Shown: one piece after another, positions 32,324 to 41,065 of the stretch
Layout: every line of letters begins with the position of its first letter
Numbering within the stretch: position 1 is the stretch's first letter
Source of the DNA: Candidatus Neomarinimicrobiota bacterium
GTDB lineage: Bacteria; Fidelibacterota; UBA8477; JABMPR01
Length of the DNA: 41,065 bases
Assembly: GCA_016784545.1 (NCBI GenBank)
Contig: JADHUM010000037.1
Location: 1 to 41,065 of the forward strand
Direction of reading: 5' to 3'
Notes under the pieces: model-generated
Seen by the model: only the letters and a program-made list of their open reading frames with translations
What the model was told of the DNA's origin: nothing
Database searches by the model: none
Translations under genes and position numbers: made by a program

Positions 32324-35300
32324 ATGAGTATTGATTTAAGTAAAGTATTTGATCTCGATAAAAACGTTTTTATTGAAGCTTGTGCTGGAGCCGGAAAAAC
32401 ATGGCTGCTCTCTAAACGTTATTCAGCCATTATGAATGAATTTGCGAAGTCGCAAGACGATTCAGTTCACTCCCCAAAAGATGCCTCAAATATCCTGGTG
32501 ATAACTTTTACTCGTAAGGCAGCGGCCGAAATGGCTGGCCGGATATATGAGGACTTGAATAAACTGCTTAATGATGAGCCTCTGGAAAATGTCGATGCGG
32601 GATTTGGTTCCTATTTGCGATCAGCTTCACAAAAGACCAAAATGCATTTTCGCTCCACATTTTCGAAGAATGCCATTTCAACAATAGATTCGTTTTGTGC
32701 ACAAATCCTGCGTGAACAAGCAGAGCGACTGGAAATTGATCCAGAATTTAGGATCCAGGATGAAGCCGACACTCAGCGGATGGAGCTTGAGACCTGGGAA
32801 AAATATCTGGGGGAGCGGAGTCGCAGCAATGACCCGGATTTGCAAATTCTACTTGAACACCTCTCAGTATGGCACATCAGTGAATATATCAAGCAATTCC
32901 AATCGCATGCTCAGCTGTTGACAAATTGGTTGAAACACCAGAGCAGCACGCCAGCTGATCAACTCCAATCCGAATTTATAAAGAGAAACCCACTCCCTGA
33001 TGTGCTGGATGAGATTGAAGCTGCCTTGATTCAATTGGTTGATAGACTTCCCCCTGAAGAGGAGATACTGGATACCACCAATCCACAGTACCTTTCATTG
33101 CGGGATCTTTTGAGTTTTTTAAAAAGTCCAATTGAAGATGATTATCGCTACGGGTTGGAGTTGTTTGAATTCACCCGCCGTATTGCCCTAACTCAGAATA
33201 GAAGTAATTATTTAAAAAATCCTTCAGTATTGTCGTCTGTCTGGCCTGAGGATTTTCGGGATGAATTAAGATCTCGATTGAGAGCATTCAAAGACAAAGC
33301 TGAGCTTCTGGTTCCATATGATACCTTGATGCAGGATATACCCAGCAGGTGGGATGTTAATGCCTGCCTGGTTAATCATCATCTGGCAAAATTCTTTATG
33401 GGATATCTTGAGGAACTCAATCAGCGCCTGCGCCGTGAGGGAATTCTCAGCTTTAATGAAGTTATGCTAAGAACTCGCGAGGTGCTGGAAAACAAAGAAG
33501 TCGCTGCCATTTATGGACAGCGTTACCAGCATATTCTTTTTGATGAGTTTCAGGATACCAACGATGTCCGCTGGGATATTGTAAGGCTCATTGCTGAAGC
33601 CGGTCAGGGAATACTCCGTAATCATGGGTTGTTTATAGTAGGTGACACCAAGCAGTCTATCTACAGATTTACCCAGGCTGATGTACAGGTGATGAACCGA
33701 GTTCGTAATATTTTCGCTGGCGGTGGCGGATGGTGCCTCACAGCGGATGAAACCTATCGCTCCTCTCAAAGTTATGTTTCCTCAGTCGTGAATCCGCTTA
33801 TCAGTTCAGCCTTTCCAGGAGAAAAAGACCGCGGAAAAACTGAATTATATGAAACGGTGTTTCGTAAGACTAGTGCAGCGAAAAGCATATTAAAAGCTAA
33901 TCATAAGGCCGATATATCACGCTGTTCAATCCATGTGGTACTGGATGATGAGGCCTCGAGAGGGTACCCGGTTGATATAATCAAGACAGCAGATATGACC
34001 CATGAGTGGCTCAACTGGATTGCAGATCATGGACTGGAACCAAAACGGGGACCCTCCATTGGAATTCTGCTCAGAGCCTTTACGCCCATCCTGGAATACA
34101 TCAGAATATTTACTTCGAGGGGGATAGCTTTTGAGGTGCTCTCGAGTAAGGGATTATTCAAACAACAAGAGAGCTATGACATTTACCATTTGATCAGTGT
34201 GCTGGTCAACCCCCTGGATGACCTGGCCTTGATAGGTGTTTTACGCAGCCCCTTTTTTGTGATGAAGGATGCCGATATCCAGCGCTTGAAGGATGTTACA
34301 GGAGCATCCAGCGGATCGGGTTGGGTCTGGCAAGGACTGCAGCAATTGAATCCTGAGATATGTGATTCGCTCAGAGCCTGGCAACAGGCCAGTGCCCGCG
34401 AACCCCTTGATCGGCTTATGGATAGAATCATATCTGAGGATGAGAGAAGACTGAGCTGGATATCTGAAACCGGGGGACTCCTGAGGTTAGCAAATCTGGA
34501 TCGAATCATCGATACGATTCACCAGCTTTCTCTGGATGGTCTGGGTATGCGTGAAATTCATGAATACATGAAGTATCAGATTCAACATGGGGACGCCAGT
34601 CAAGCTGAGTTGCCAGGTGCGGCCAGAGTTCAAATTCTCACCATTCACAAAGCCAAGGGTCTGGAATTTCCAGTTGTCATTTTACCGGGAATGGAGTCCC
34701 CGAATCCCAGCAATACCAGCGGAATCTTTATTGGCCGGGATGGAATTAACTGGCAGGTCGGAATAACTCTGGACTCCCAACACGCCAGTCACAAAACCAG
34801 AATGTATGAGCGCATAAAGGCGCAAACAAAGGCCGAGGAGGAAGCTGAAGACAAGCGATTATTCTATGTCGCGGTGACCCGTGCAAAGTATGGCATAGGT
34901 TTCGTCGCAAAAATTAAACCTGAAACCAAAGCTTTCTCCAATTCACGCTGGAGCCGGTATCTTCAACCTGTATTTGATGTGGATATAGATAAGGAACTGG
35001 CTCTAAACGATCCTCACGCTTTAAAAAAGGAATGGCAACAAAGATCAGATGAAGCGCTTGTCTATGATCTCACATTGGGGTCAGAGATTCTCCACGCTGA
35101 AGCAGCTAAACCACTGTCAACAGGTCAAGCGATCACCTCGATTGACCCCATCATGCAGCCCCGGATTTACTCCGAAATTTCTCCCCATACCATAATGACA
35201 TGGATGGATCAGAGTCATTACGCCGGGTCGGATGAACGGCAGGTCGGAGATGATTTAGGACTGGAGACCTCGGCCCTTACATTTGGCCGCCTCCTCCACA

Positions 35301-38300
35301 GAGCCATGGAAATGGAATGGTATCAGCCCGAGAATCATGAACTGGAAATCAAACTGTTTCTGGAGGACGAAGGGGTTATTGATCCAGATACGCAAGGACC
35401 CTTCCTCACTGACCTTAATGAATGTCTCAACACATACCGTGAAAGTGCTCTCTCACGAGAGCTGGCATCGATTCCTGGTGTTAACCGATTACCAGAATTG
35501 CCAGTCTTTGGATATCTGCAAAGCAAAACTCATGTGTTTAAGGTATCGGGTATTGTCGATTTGCTGTATCAAAACGGAGATGAGTGGGTTGTGCTTGACT
35601 ATAAGACTGATAAAGTTTTACCCACGCTGGAGAAGTTAAAGCAACATGCCTATTGGTATCAAATTCAGACCTATCTTTGGATGATTAAAAACTTGTATGG
35701 AATTGAAGCTCGGGGAGAACTTTACTTCAACCGTTTTGACAAGCTTATTCCCATAGAGTTTGAGGAAGATTTATATTTTTCAGGTCTGGCTACCCGGGAG
35801 CAGGGCCAGGGCTTGCAGCCAGTCATGCCAGGGGCCCAAGATTTGAACCCCCATTTAATAGACGTTTTGAATCGACAGGATGATTTATCAGAAATCCTCA
35901 TCATAGAGCCAACAAAAAACAGTGGCGAAGTATTGGGCCAGTCTCTGGCAAAAGCAGGCTTAAACCATCCCCGACTCCAAATAATGACCCTGGGTGATGT
36001 TCGGAAAATGACAGAACCAGCCGGTCGCCGACTCACACCATACCTGACCCGCCTGGGCATTGCTCAACTCTCTGGTAAACGAATGCAATGGGGTGTCATC
36101 AATCGCATGGCAGAAGCCTTCTATAAGGCTACGGGGGGCGAAGCGGTAGTTGAGGGGAAGCAGTCACTCTTCTCAGAATTTTTAGAGTGGTGCAAAAAAC
36201 ACTCGATACAGATACCTGGGCAAAAATCAGAGATAAGCAATCTTCCTTCCCCCCGTAAGATTATTGTCAATTCAATTCACTCCACCTCTCCATCAGATTA
36301 CGACTTCTTAAGAAACCTGTCTAATGATCATGACCTCATCTTTTTTGATCCACTCCAGGGCGGGCAGCCCGTGGCAGGTTTTGATATGTCAATTGATAGG
36401 TGGATGTCCCAGGAAGAGATGCCCTCTCAGGAGAAACTGCACAGCTTCACCTCCTGCTTTTCCATTTATGAAGAGGCAGTCCTGGTGGGCGCTCAAATCA
36501 GAGAATTGATCACCAATCACATCGCCCCCTCAGATATTCGTATTGCTGTCTCCTCCATGGAACGCTATGTCCCGGCTATCAAGCGGGTCTTTGATTTACA
36601 GGGAATTTCAGTGCGCTTAAGCAAGCGTGAGCCGGTCATGGAGCGACCGGTTACTCAACTGGCCTTCACCCTCATACAGGGTCGACTCCGACAACAGATA
36701 TCCTGGGATCTGGCCATGTCTGTCTGGCTCCATCCTTTAGTGCTGCCCAGTGGGGCAGAGGGGTATGCCAGATTAAAACTTGATATTGAAATGCGCAAAC
36801 TAGGTGTCACTCAGGTCAGTGAGAAATTACCTGAGATGGTGTCACATCCCAAACTTCAGGAAACCGCGAAATCACTGCTTCAATTTCTATCTGACACCTG
36901 GCAAACCGGACAACCCCTGGGTTTGGTGGATGCAGCGGATTGGCTACTTAACGTACTCAAGGATTTTCAATTTGCTCATCGATTGGATCCAGGCACAGTC
37001 GCCTCAAAAGCATATACATCATTAAAGAATGCCGTTCTGGGGCTACGCAATGATTGGGACAGATATTTAAGTAGAAAGGGGAGCCTGGGTGACTTGAATC
37101 GAGAATTGCGGGAGCGGTTGAGGGGCGTTGAAGTGGCTTCCTCCTCCCAGGGTTTTGGTATCGATGTCATTTCGCTTCTGGATACGCTGAATTTGAAATC
37201 AGGCCATTTATTTGTTATGGGACTGACTGAGGGTCAGTTTCCATTGTCAGTGAATATCAATCCCTATCTTAAACCTGCCGCCCTGAACCCGTGGTTTCTA
37301 AACCTTTATCTCTTCAAACAGTGGCTGAACTTTCCCCCCGATCATCTCCACATTACTGTTCCTGGTTATAACTCTGATGGAGCAGCTCTCCAGGAAAGTA
37401 CGTTTTGTCAATATTTAGAAAAGGTGGATTACCCGGAACTCAAGGTTTTAACCCGCGATCAGCAATATACGCAACTTGCTAGGAAGCTTATTCCAGCAGC
37501 ATCATCTCCCCGAAGCATTCGACACAATCAGCTACAGCAGGCCCCGGGAAAAGAAGAGTGGCAGGGGAAACTGTATGATCATGAAGTAAGGGAATTTAAT
37601 CATATCTCAGCTTCTGCTTTTGATGAACTGGTGAAATGTCCTCAGCGATACTGGTATAGTCGTAAACTTCGCCTGGAGACGGCTGAGACCAATATTGCAG
37701 AGCGTGAAGAAATTGAAGTGGGCAATCTGGTTCACCAGGTGTTGGAGCGCTTTGGGCTTGATGGTGGCTTTTTACTGGCCGCCGAAAATTTCTCTGCCGC
37801 CCTTGAAAAACTTCAAGAGATTGCAACCACGCTTCTTGCTGAAAAAGAAATCGATCTGGAGGCAGATTTACTCCATAACAAATGGGGTGAACTATACTTC
37901 AAAAACTTTCACGATGTGGAACAAAATCTGATTTCCGCCCTCTTGAAAATTGAACTGGATTTGCTCCCTGCCTTCCGTGATACAGGACTGCATGAGCAAG
38001 CCTTTGGAGATATGGAGGATGCCCTCTCCTGGCCAGCTTATGAAATCAAAGGTGAAGCAATTAAACTTTCACTCCGTGGAAAAATTGATCGCATCCTGGT
38101 TTCCGAAGCACATGTATGGGCCACGGACTATAAAACAGGTAAAGTTGATATTAAGGAAAGCAAAGAACTCTGGACCAGTCAGATGTTGTTTTACTATCTG
38201 GTTCTCAAAGCACAGTATCCTGACAAGGATGTGGTCTTGACCTACGAGCAGATCAAGGGCTTCAGGGACAATGCAATTGGATTGAAGGGATACATCGGGG

Positions 38301-38533
38301 ATGTAAATACTGATCATCCCGTGATGACTAACGTATCGCCAAAATCCAGGGACAGGCTGGCCATTGGTGGTGAAGCTGACTGGACAGTCGACCTCATCAT
38401 CTCTGAAACTCTTGGCTATGCGCAGTCATTGGCGGACAATCATTTCCCACTGACCACACGGGATGAGAAACATGCCTGTAGCTATTGTCCTTTTGATCGA
38501 ATCTGCCGGAAAACTGCTCTGCCTCGCTCATAA
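32324..38533 (+). CDS. addAB: Single-chain AddA-AddB helicase-nuclease fusion
   Basis: One uninterrupted 2,069-codon frame joining both subunits of the AddAB double-strand-break resection enzyme, which are normally separate genes. AddA half (about 1-1160): Walker A ACAGAGKTW (A19-W27, K25), motif Ia ITFTRKAAAEM, motif II D407-E408 (FDEFQDT), motif III VGDTKQSIYRF, IV DETYRSS, V TIHKAKGLEFP, VI LFYVAVTRAK (R853), then a PD-(D/E)XK nuclease with D1079, D1092, K1094 and Q1113/Y1117. A linker near 1155-1185 leads to the AddB half (about 1190-2069): a degenerate helicase fold without Walker A, EGQFP (about 1629-1640), a second nuclease with D1922, D1935, K1937, and the iron-sulfur cysteines C1772, C2052, C2055, C2061 (CSYCPFDRIC). 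AddA plus AddB normally total more, about 2,400 residues. Roles: DNA end unwinding, degradation and RecA loading. No clear ribosome site precedes the ATG. Confidence 0.92.
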   Translation: MSIDLSKVFDLDKNVFIEACAGAGKTWLLSKRYSAIMNEFAKSQDDSVHSPKDASNILVITFTRKAAAEMAGRIYEDLNKLLNDEPLENVDAGFGSYLRSASQKTKMHFRSTFSKNAISTIDSFCAQILREQAERLEIDPEFRIQDEADTQRMELETWEKYLGERSRSNDPDLQILLEHLSVWHISEYIKQFQSHAQLLTNWLKHQSSTPADQLQSEFIKRNPLPDVLDEIEAALIQLVDRLPPEEEILDTTNPQYLSLRDLLSFLKSPIEDDYRYGLELFEFTRRIALTQNRSNYLKNPSVLSSVWPEDFRDELRSRLRAFKDKAELLVPYDTLMQDIPSRWDVNACLVNHHLAKFFMGYLEELNQRLRREGILSFNEVMLRTREVLENKEVAAIYGQRYQHILFDEFQDTNDVRWDIVRLIAEAGQGILRNHGLFIVGDTKQSIYRFTQADVQVMNRVRNIFAGGGGWCLTADETYRSSQSYVSSVVNPLISSAFPGEKDRGKTELYETVFRKTSAAKSILKANHKADISRCSIHVVLDDEASRGYPVDIIKTADMTHEWLNWIADHGLEPKRGPSIGILLRAFTPILEYIRIFTSRGIAFEVLSSKGLFKQQESYDIYHLISVLVNPLDDLALIGVLRSPFFVMKDADIQRLKDVTGASSGSGWVWQGLQQLNPEICDSLRAWQQASAREPLDRLMDRIISEDERRLSWISETGGLLRLANLDRIIDTIHQLSLDGLGMREIHEYMKYQIQHGDASQAELPGAARVQILTIHKAKGLEFPVVILPGMESPNPSNTSGIFIGRDGINWQVGITLDSQHASHKTRMYERIKAQTKAEEEAEDKRLFYVAVTRAKYGIGFVAKIKPETKAFSNSRWSRYLQPVFDVDIDKELALNDPHALKKEWQQRSDEALVYDLTLGSEILHAEAAKPLSTGQAITSIDPIMQPRIYSEISPHTIMTWMDQSHYAGSDERQVGDDLGLETSALTFGRLLHRAMEMEWYQPENHELEIKLFLEDEGVIDPDTQGPFLTDLNECLNTYRESALSRELASIPGVNRLPELPVFGYLQSKTHVFKVSGIVDLLYQNGDEWVVLDYKTDKVLPTLEKLKQHAYWYQIQTYLWMIKNLYGIEARGELYFNRFDKLIPIEFEEDLYFSGLATREQGQGLQPVMPGAQDLNPHLIDVLNRQDDLSEILIIEPTKNSGEVLGQSLAKAGLNHPRLQIMTLGDVRKMTEPAGRRLTPYLTRLGIAQLSGKRMQWGVINRMAEAFYKATGGEAVVEGKQSLFSEFLEWCKKHSIQIPGQKSEISNLPSPRKIIVNSIHSTSPSDYDFLRNLSNDHDLIFFDPLQGGQPVAGFDMSIDRWMSQEEMPSQEKLHSFTSCFSIYEEAVLVGAQIRELITNHIAPSDIRIAVSSMERYVPAIKRVFDLQGISVRLSKREPVMERPVTQLAFTLIQGRLRQQISWDLAMSVWLHPLVLPSGAEGYARLKLDIEMRKLGVTQVSEKLPEMVSHPKLQETAKSLLQFLSDTWQTGQPLGLVDAADWLLNVLKDFQFAHRLDPGTVASKAYTSLKNAVLGLRNDWDRYLSRKGSLGDLNRELRERLRGVEVASSSQGFGIDVISLLDTLNLKSGHLFVMGLTEGQFPLSVNINPYLKPAALNPWFLNLYLFKQWLNFPPDHLHITVPGYNSDGAALQESTFCQYLEKVDYPELKVLTRDQQYTQLARKLIPAASSPRSIRHNQLQQAPGKEEWQGKLYDHEVREFNHISASAFDELVKCPQRYWYSRKLRLETAETNIAEREEIEVGNLVHQVLERFGLDGGFLLAAENFSAALEKLQEIATTLLAEKEIDLEADLLHNKWGELYFKNFHDVEQNLISALLKIELDLLPAFRDTGLHEQAFGDMEDALSWPAYEIKGEAIKLSLRGKIDRILVSEAHVWATDYKTGKVDIKESKELWTSQMLFYYLVLKAQYPDKDVVLTYEQIKGFRDNAIGLKGYIGDVNTDHPVMTNVSPKSRDRLAIGGEADWTVDLIISETLGYAQSLADNHFPLTTRDEKHACSYCPFDRICRKTALPRS

Positions 38534-38546
38534 TTAATTTTGGATA

Positions 38547-38717
38547 CGTCACCACGAGCGGAGTCCAGGGGCGTCTATCTACTGATCAGCCAATACGTGT
38601 TAAATTTCAGTGGATGTAGTATATTTATCAAAGTTAAAGCGTTAAGTGGTTGGTATTTGGTGACCAAGTCCCTCGATGAAGTCTATGCTGAGTTTGGTCG
38701 AAGTGCTCGGGATGACG
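38547..38717. repeat. Solo REP-like unit without nuclease gene
   Basis: The left end (38547-38571) matches the 25-nt unit end with about four differences (CACGAGCGGAGTC core). The right end (38669-38717) matches the longer variant seen at 5841-5888: TCCCTCGA, about 29 nt (20 of 29 matching), then CTCGGGATGACG. About 97 nt between them encode nothing recognisable. It lies between the addAB stop and the ABC-F stop and could be an internally deleted GIY-YIG unit. Confidence 0.55.
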
Positions 38718-38757
38718 AACTGACTATCACTCACAAACATACAAACTCATAAACTCA

Positions 38758-40596
38758 CTAACTCTCTATCTCGGTGATCTCGTCGCTCACTTTTTCCCAG
38801 ACTTCCAGAAGGGTATCAATCTCATGGTTAAGCTTTTCAATATTCTGTGAGAGCTCTGAGAGTTTACCCGGATCAGAGGCATTCTCAGGGTTATGAAGTT
38901 CAGCTTCCAATTTTGCAATCGCTTGTTCACACTTACCAATATCTCTTTCAGTTTTATTAAAACGTTTGCGTAGAGTTTTAAGTTGCTGGCGTTGGAGTTT
39001 GTTGTTGCTGGGTCTGCGAGCCTCAACAGGTTCATTCACTATGTGGATTGACTTTTGATAAGTTGTCAACTGATAGGTATCGGCAAAGATCTTCACGGTT
39101 CCATCACCAGCCAAATAGATAATCTCATCACATACCCGATCTATTAAATAGCGATCATGAGTAATCAGCAAGAGGGCACCAGTAAATTCCAACAGGCTTT
39201 CTTCCAAAACCTCCAGCGTGGGGATATCCAGATCATTGGTTGGTTCGTCCAGAATGAGGATTTCAGATGTCTCCAACATAATCTTGGCCAGTAAGACCCT
39301 GGCTCTTTCTCCCCCGGACAATTGGGAAATGGGAAGTTCCAACTGCTCTTTCTGGAATAGAAATTTCTGGGCCCAGGCGCTGACATGCATGGGGTTGCCA
39401 TGGAATATGACCATTTCCCCATCAGGGGCCAGAGCCTGTTTCAGCGATAAGGTCTCATCAGGGAGATGGCGGGCCTGATCCAGTGTAACCAGATTAATAC
39501 CCTGTGTCCGTTCAACCTCTCCCGTGTCGGCCTTCAACTCGCCTCTCAGCACATCTATGAGACTACTCTTGCCACTGCCATTGACTCCCATAATGCCGAT
39601 TTTCATGCGGGGAGAGAGAAAGAGATCAAAATCCTTAAACAGGAGCTGTCCCCCTCTGGTTTTGCTGATCCCCCTGGCGTGGAGCAGTTTTTTCGAGCGT
39701 CTGTCCCCGCTTTCAAATTTTAGTCCCGCTTCTGTCTGAAGGTTATTGCGACCCTTTAATTCAGCGAGATCATCGATCATGTCGTAGGCTTTGTCAATCC
39801 GATATTGAGCTTTGGTGGTCCGCGCTTTGGGTCCGTGACGCAGCCAGTCAATTTCCCGCCGAACCTTGTTGGAGAGGGCTGCTTCTTCCATGAGTTGGTC
39901 ATTTAAATATTTTTCCTGATCCTGGAGGAAGCGAGAATAGTTGCCCTCGACTTTGAGATAGCCCTGTTTGTACCGTCGGTCCAGATCCATGATACGGTTA
40001 CAGGTATTTTCCAAAATGAAGCGATCATGGCTAATCATGATGAATGTGAACCGGGCATTTTGAAGAAAGGATTCCAGCCAGAGAATCCCCTGGAGATCCA
40101 GATGGTTTGTCGGTTCGTCCAGCAGCACCAAATCATTATCCTGGGCCAGGATGCACGCCAGAGCAACCCGTTTTTTCCATCCCCCGGATAAGCTGCCGGC
40201 GAGTTTATCAAGGTCTGAAAACTGCATTTGAATCTGAATGTCCTTGAGCTGTTTCTGAATTTCCCAATGGGCGAGATGTTCAGGGAAATGCTGGGAGATG
40301 ATGTCGCGGATAGACAGTTGCTCATCCAGGATGTCGGTCTGGGGCAAGTAGGATACTCGCAGGCCCGAGCTGCTGGAAATATCTCCCTGGTCTATTTGCT
40401 CCAGATTTGCCAGTATTTTTAACAGGGTGGATTTGCCGGCTCCATTGGGACCGATCAAACCAATGCGTTCACCAGAGTGGATATTAAGAGATAGATCTTT
40501 AAACAGGAGTGTCTTGCTATAGGACTTATTAATGCGCTGAGTTGATATGAGTGTGATTGGGGGCAAATGATTTACTTTCGTAACAATAAGGAACAT
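38758..40596 (-). CDS. uup: ABC-F family ATPase, Uup-like
   Basis: A 612-residue soluble ATPase with two ABC domains and no membrane segments. Domain 1: Walker A GPNGAGKS (49-56), signature LSGGW, DEPTNHLD, switch His in ISHDR. A charged linker (about 225-310, LRHGPKARTTKAQYRIDKAY) follows. Domain 2: Walker A GVNGSGKS (near 335), signature LSGGERARVLLAK, DEPTNDLD, ITHDR. A C-terminal coiled coil (about 525-612, LQRQQLKTLRKRFNKTERDIG...) is typical of Uup. The N-terminus may be shorter than annotated; no strong ribosome site is seen before the ATG at 40596. Family members act on ribosomes or on DNA structures. Confidence 0.9.
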   Translation of the reverse strand: MFLIVTKVNHLPPITLISTQRINKSYSKTLLFKDLSLNIHSGERIGLIGPNGAGKSTLLKILANLEQIDQGDISSSSGLRVSYLPQTDILDEQLSIRDIISQHFPEHLAHWEIQKQLKDIQIQMQFSDLDKLAGSLSGGWKKRVALACILAQDNDLVLLDEPTNHLDLQGILWLESFLQNARFTFIMISHDRFILENTCNRIMDLDRRYKQGYLKVEGNYSRFLQDQEKYLNDQLMEEAALSNKVRREIDWLRHGPKARTTKAQYRIDKAYDMIDDLAELKGRNNLQTEAGLKFESGDRRSKKLLHARGISKTRGGQLLFKDFDLFLSPRMKIGIMGVNGSGKSSLIDVLRGELKADTGEVERTQGINLVTLDQARHLPDETLSLKQALAPDGEMVIFHGNPMHVSAWAQKFLFQKEQLELPISQLSGGERARVLLAKIMLETSEILILDEPTNDLDIPTLEVLEESLLEFTGALLLITHDRYLIDRVCDEIIYLAGDGTVKIFADTYQLTTYQKSIHIVNEPVEARRPSNNKLQRQQLKTLRKRFNKTERDIGKCEQAIAKLEAELHNPENASDPGKLSELSQNIEKLNHEIDTLLEVWEKVSDEITEIES

Positions 40597-40926
40597 GTGA
40601 ATTAAATAATAACCTTGATCAATATAATTATTACGCTGAGCTATACTATGTGTGTGATGGGATAATAATTATCCCTGAGAGGCTAACAATAACATGGCGA
40701 AATCTCATACCTGCATTAGAATATTAGGGTGTGTTTTGGATATAGTTAAAATGTTTTTGTAGGGATGAAAATGCTTGGCGGGTGATTGAGATCAAATCAA
40801 GGCGAAATGTTATATTTGTGACGTTTTTAGTGCTTGTATGACTAGGCCTCACCCCATATTATGTTTAAATCAAATGAAATGAAATGAATTAGCACCTAAG
40901 GTGCTGATATTGTTTTATTTATTGCA
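40597..40926. other. 330-nt AT-rich intergenic region
   Basis: No open frame or hairpin of note was found between the ABC-F start and the insertion sequence. It presumably contains the uup promoter on the minus strand, but no convincing boxes were seen. Confidence 0.5.
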
Positions 40927-41065
40927 TGAGAGGTGGACCCCAAAAACTGGACAGTGGCTTAGGTGTAGACTCCGGATTAATATAAGTCCAGAAGGAGGAC
41001 ACCATGACAAAGCGAAAAAGACGTAATCACAGTTCTAGTTTCAAGGCAAAAGTTGCTATAGCGGC
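40927..41065 (+). mobile_element. IS3-family insertion sequence, left end only
   Basis: A terminal repeat reading TGAGAGGTGGACCCCAAAAA, continuing ACTGGACAG, fits the IS3-family pattern (TGA...ACCCCAAAAA..TGGACA). It is followed after about 50 nt by the start of orfA. The exact left boundary may be 40927 or 40934, and the element runs off the window. Confidence 0.8.
41004..41065 (+). CDS. IS3-family transposase OrfA, 3'-truncated by window edge
   Basis: The visible 20 residues MTKRKRRNHSSSFKAKVAIA are the typical basic start of IS3-family OrfA, a helix-turn-helix protein that, with OrfB (usually by frameshift), makes the transposase. GAAGGAGG sits 7 nt before the ATG. It runs off the window. 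Confidence 0.85.
   Translation, partial: MTKRKRRNHSSSFKAKVAIA

Noticed and set aside
35780-35900. AddA-AddB junction as an assembly or frameshift artefact
   Set aside because: A chance join would be expected to carry a stop, a frame change or leftover start signals. The frame is continuous and the linker has ordinary composition; still worth a read-level check.
38540-38752. 70-codon open frame after addAB
   Set aside because: It is made largely of the REP-like repeat unit and shows no protein-like features.

Overview
The window is bacterial chromosome, most likely from the FCB superphylum, in or near Neomarinimicrobiota (Marinimicrobia), Calditrichota or a related lineage. The main reason is the 1,769-residue secreted protein at 14981-20290. 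It ends in a 'QNYPNPFNP...' sorting domain of the type IX secretion kind and carries dockerin, cohesin-like and fibronectin modules. Lipoproteins, a Bacteroides-type AMP nucleosidase, an eukaryote/archaeal-type prolyl-tRNA synthetase and a MacB/TolC-type efflux operon fit the same group. No rRNA, tRNA, CRISPR array or prophage was seen.

Layout. 1-1325: 3' part of proS, followed by a 28-nt perfect palindrome and a bidirectional terminator. 1418-9599 (minus strand): an efflux operon read as Yip1-like membrane protein, TolC-like outer membrane factor, HlyD/MacA-like adaptor, MacB/LolD-type ATPase, two MacB-type permeases and a DUF4395 protein. Two small GIY-YIG nuclease genes, each inside a roughly 350-bp unit bounded by REP-like inverted repeats, sit in its intergenic gaps. 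9764-12838 (minus): a GntR/YtrA-type regulator, ABC ATPase, ABC-2 permease and a secreted protein of unknown function, overlapping by 4 nt at two junctions, behind a promoter that carries an inverted-repeat operator. 13022-14023: a Gfo/Idh/MocA oxidoreductase. 14396-14857: a lone type IV pilin-like protein. 14981-20290: the large secreted modular protein. 20508-24409: a small lipoprotein, AMP nucleosidase and a class A penicillin-binding protein. 24675-32244 (plus): an Eis-like acetyltransferase; an NlpC/P60 lipoprotein fused to a beta-barrel-like domain; an acyltransferase-fold protein lacking the usual catalytic His; a DUF1932 dehydrogenase; an orphan histidine kinase; a DMT-family transporter; a zinc-ribbon protein; and a small membrane-anchored protein. 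32324-38533: one 2,069-codon frame in which an AddA-type helicase-nuclease is fused to an AddB-type nuclease. 38758-40596 (minus): a Uup-like ABC-F ATPase. 40927-end: the left end of an IS3-family insertion sequence.

The two most striking items are the single-chain AddA-AddB fusion and the GIY-YIG/REP-like units. The fusion keeps all helicase motifs in the first half, two PD-(D/E)XK nuclease sites, and the four AddB iron-sulfur cysteines. The GIY-YIG units look like small mobile or formerly mobile elements; one is intact, one has a 39-nt in-frame deletion that leaves a stop codon, and a third, nuclease-free copy lies just after the addAB fusion.

All functional statements come from reading motifs by eye. 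Start codons were moved where a Shine-Dalgarno sequence or a signal peptide pointed to an internal start.
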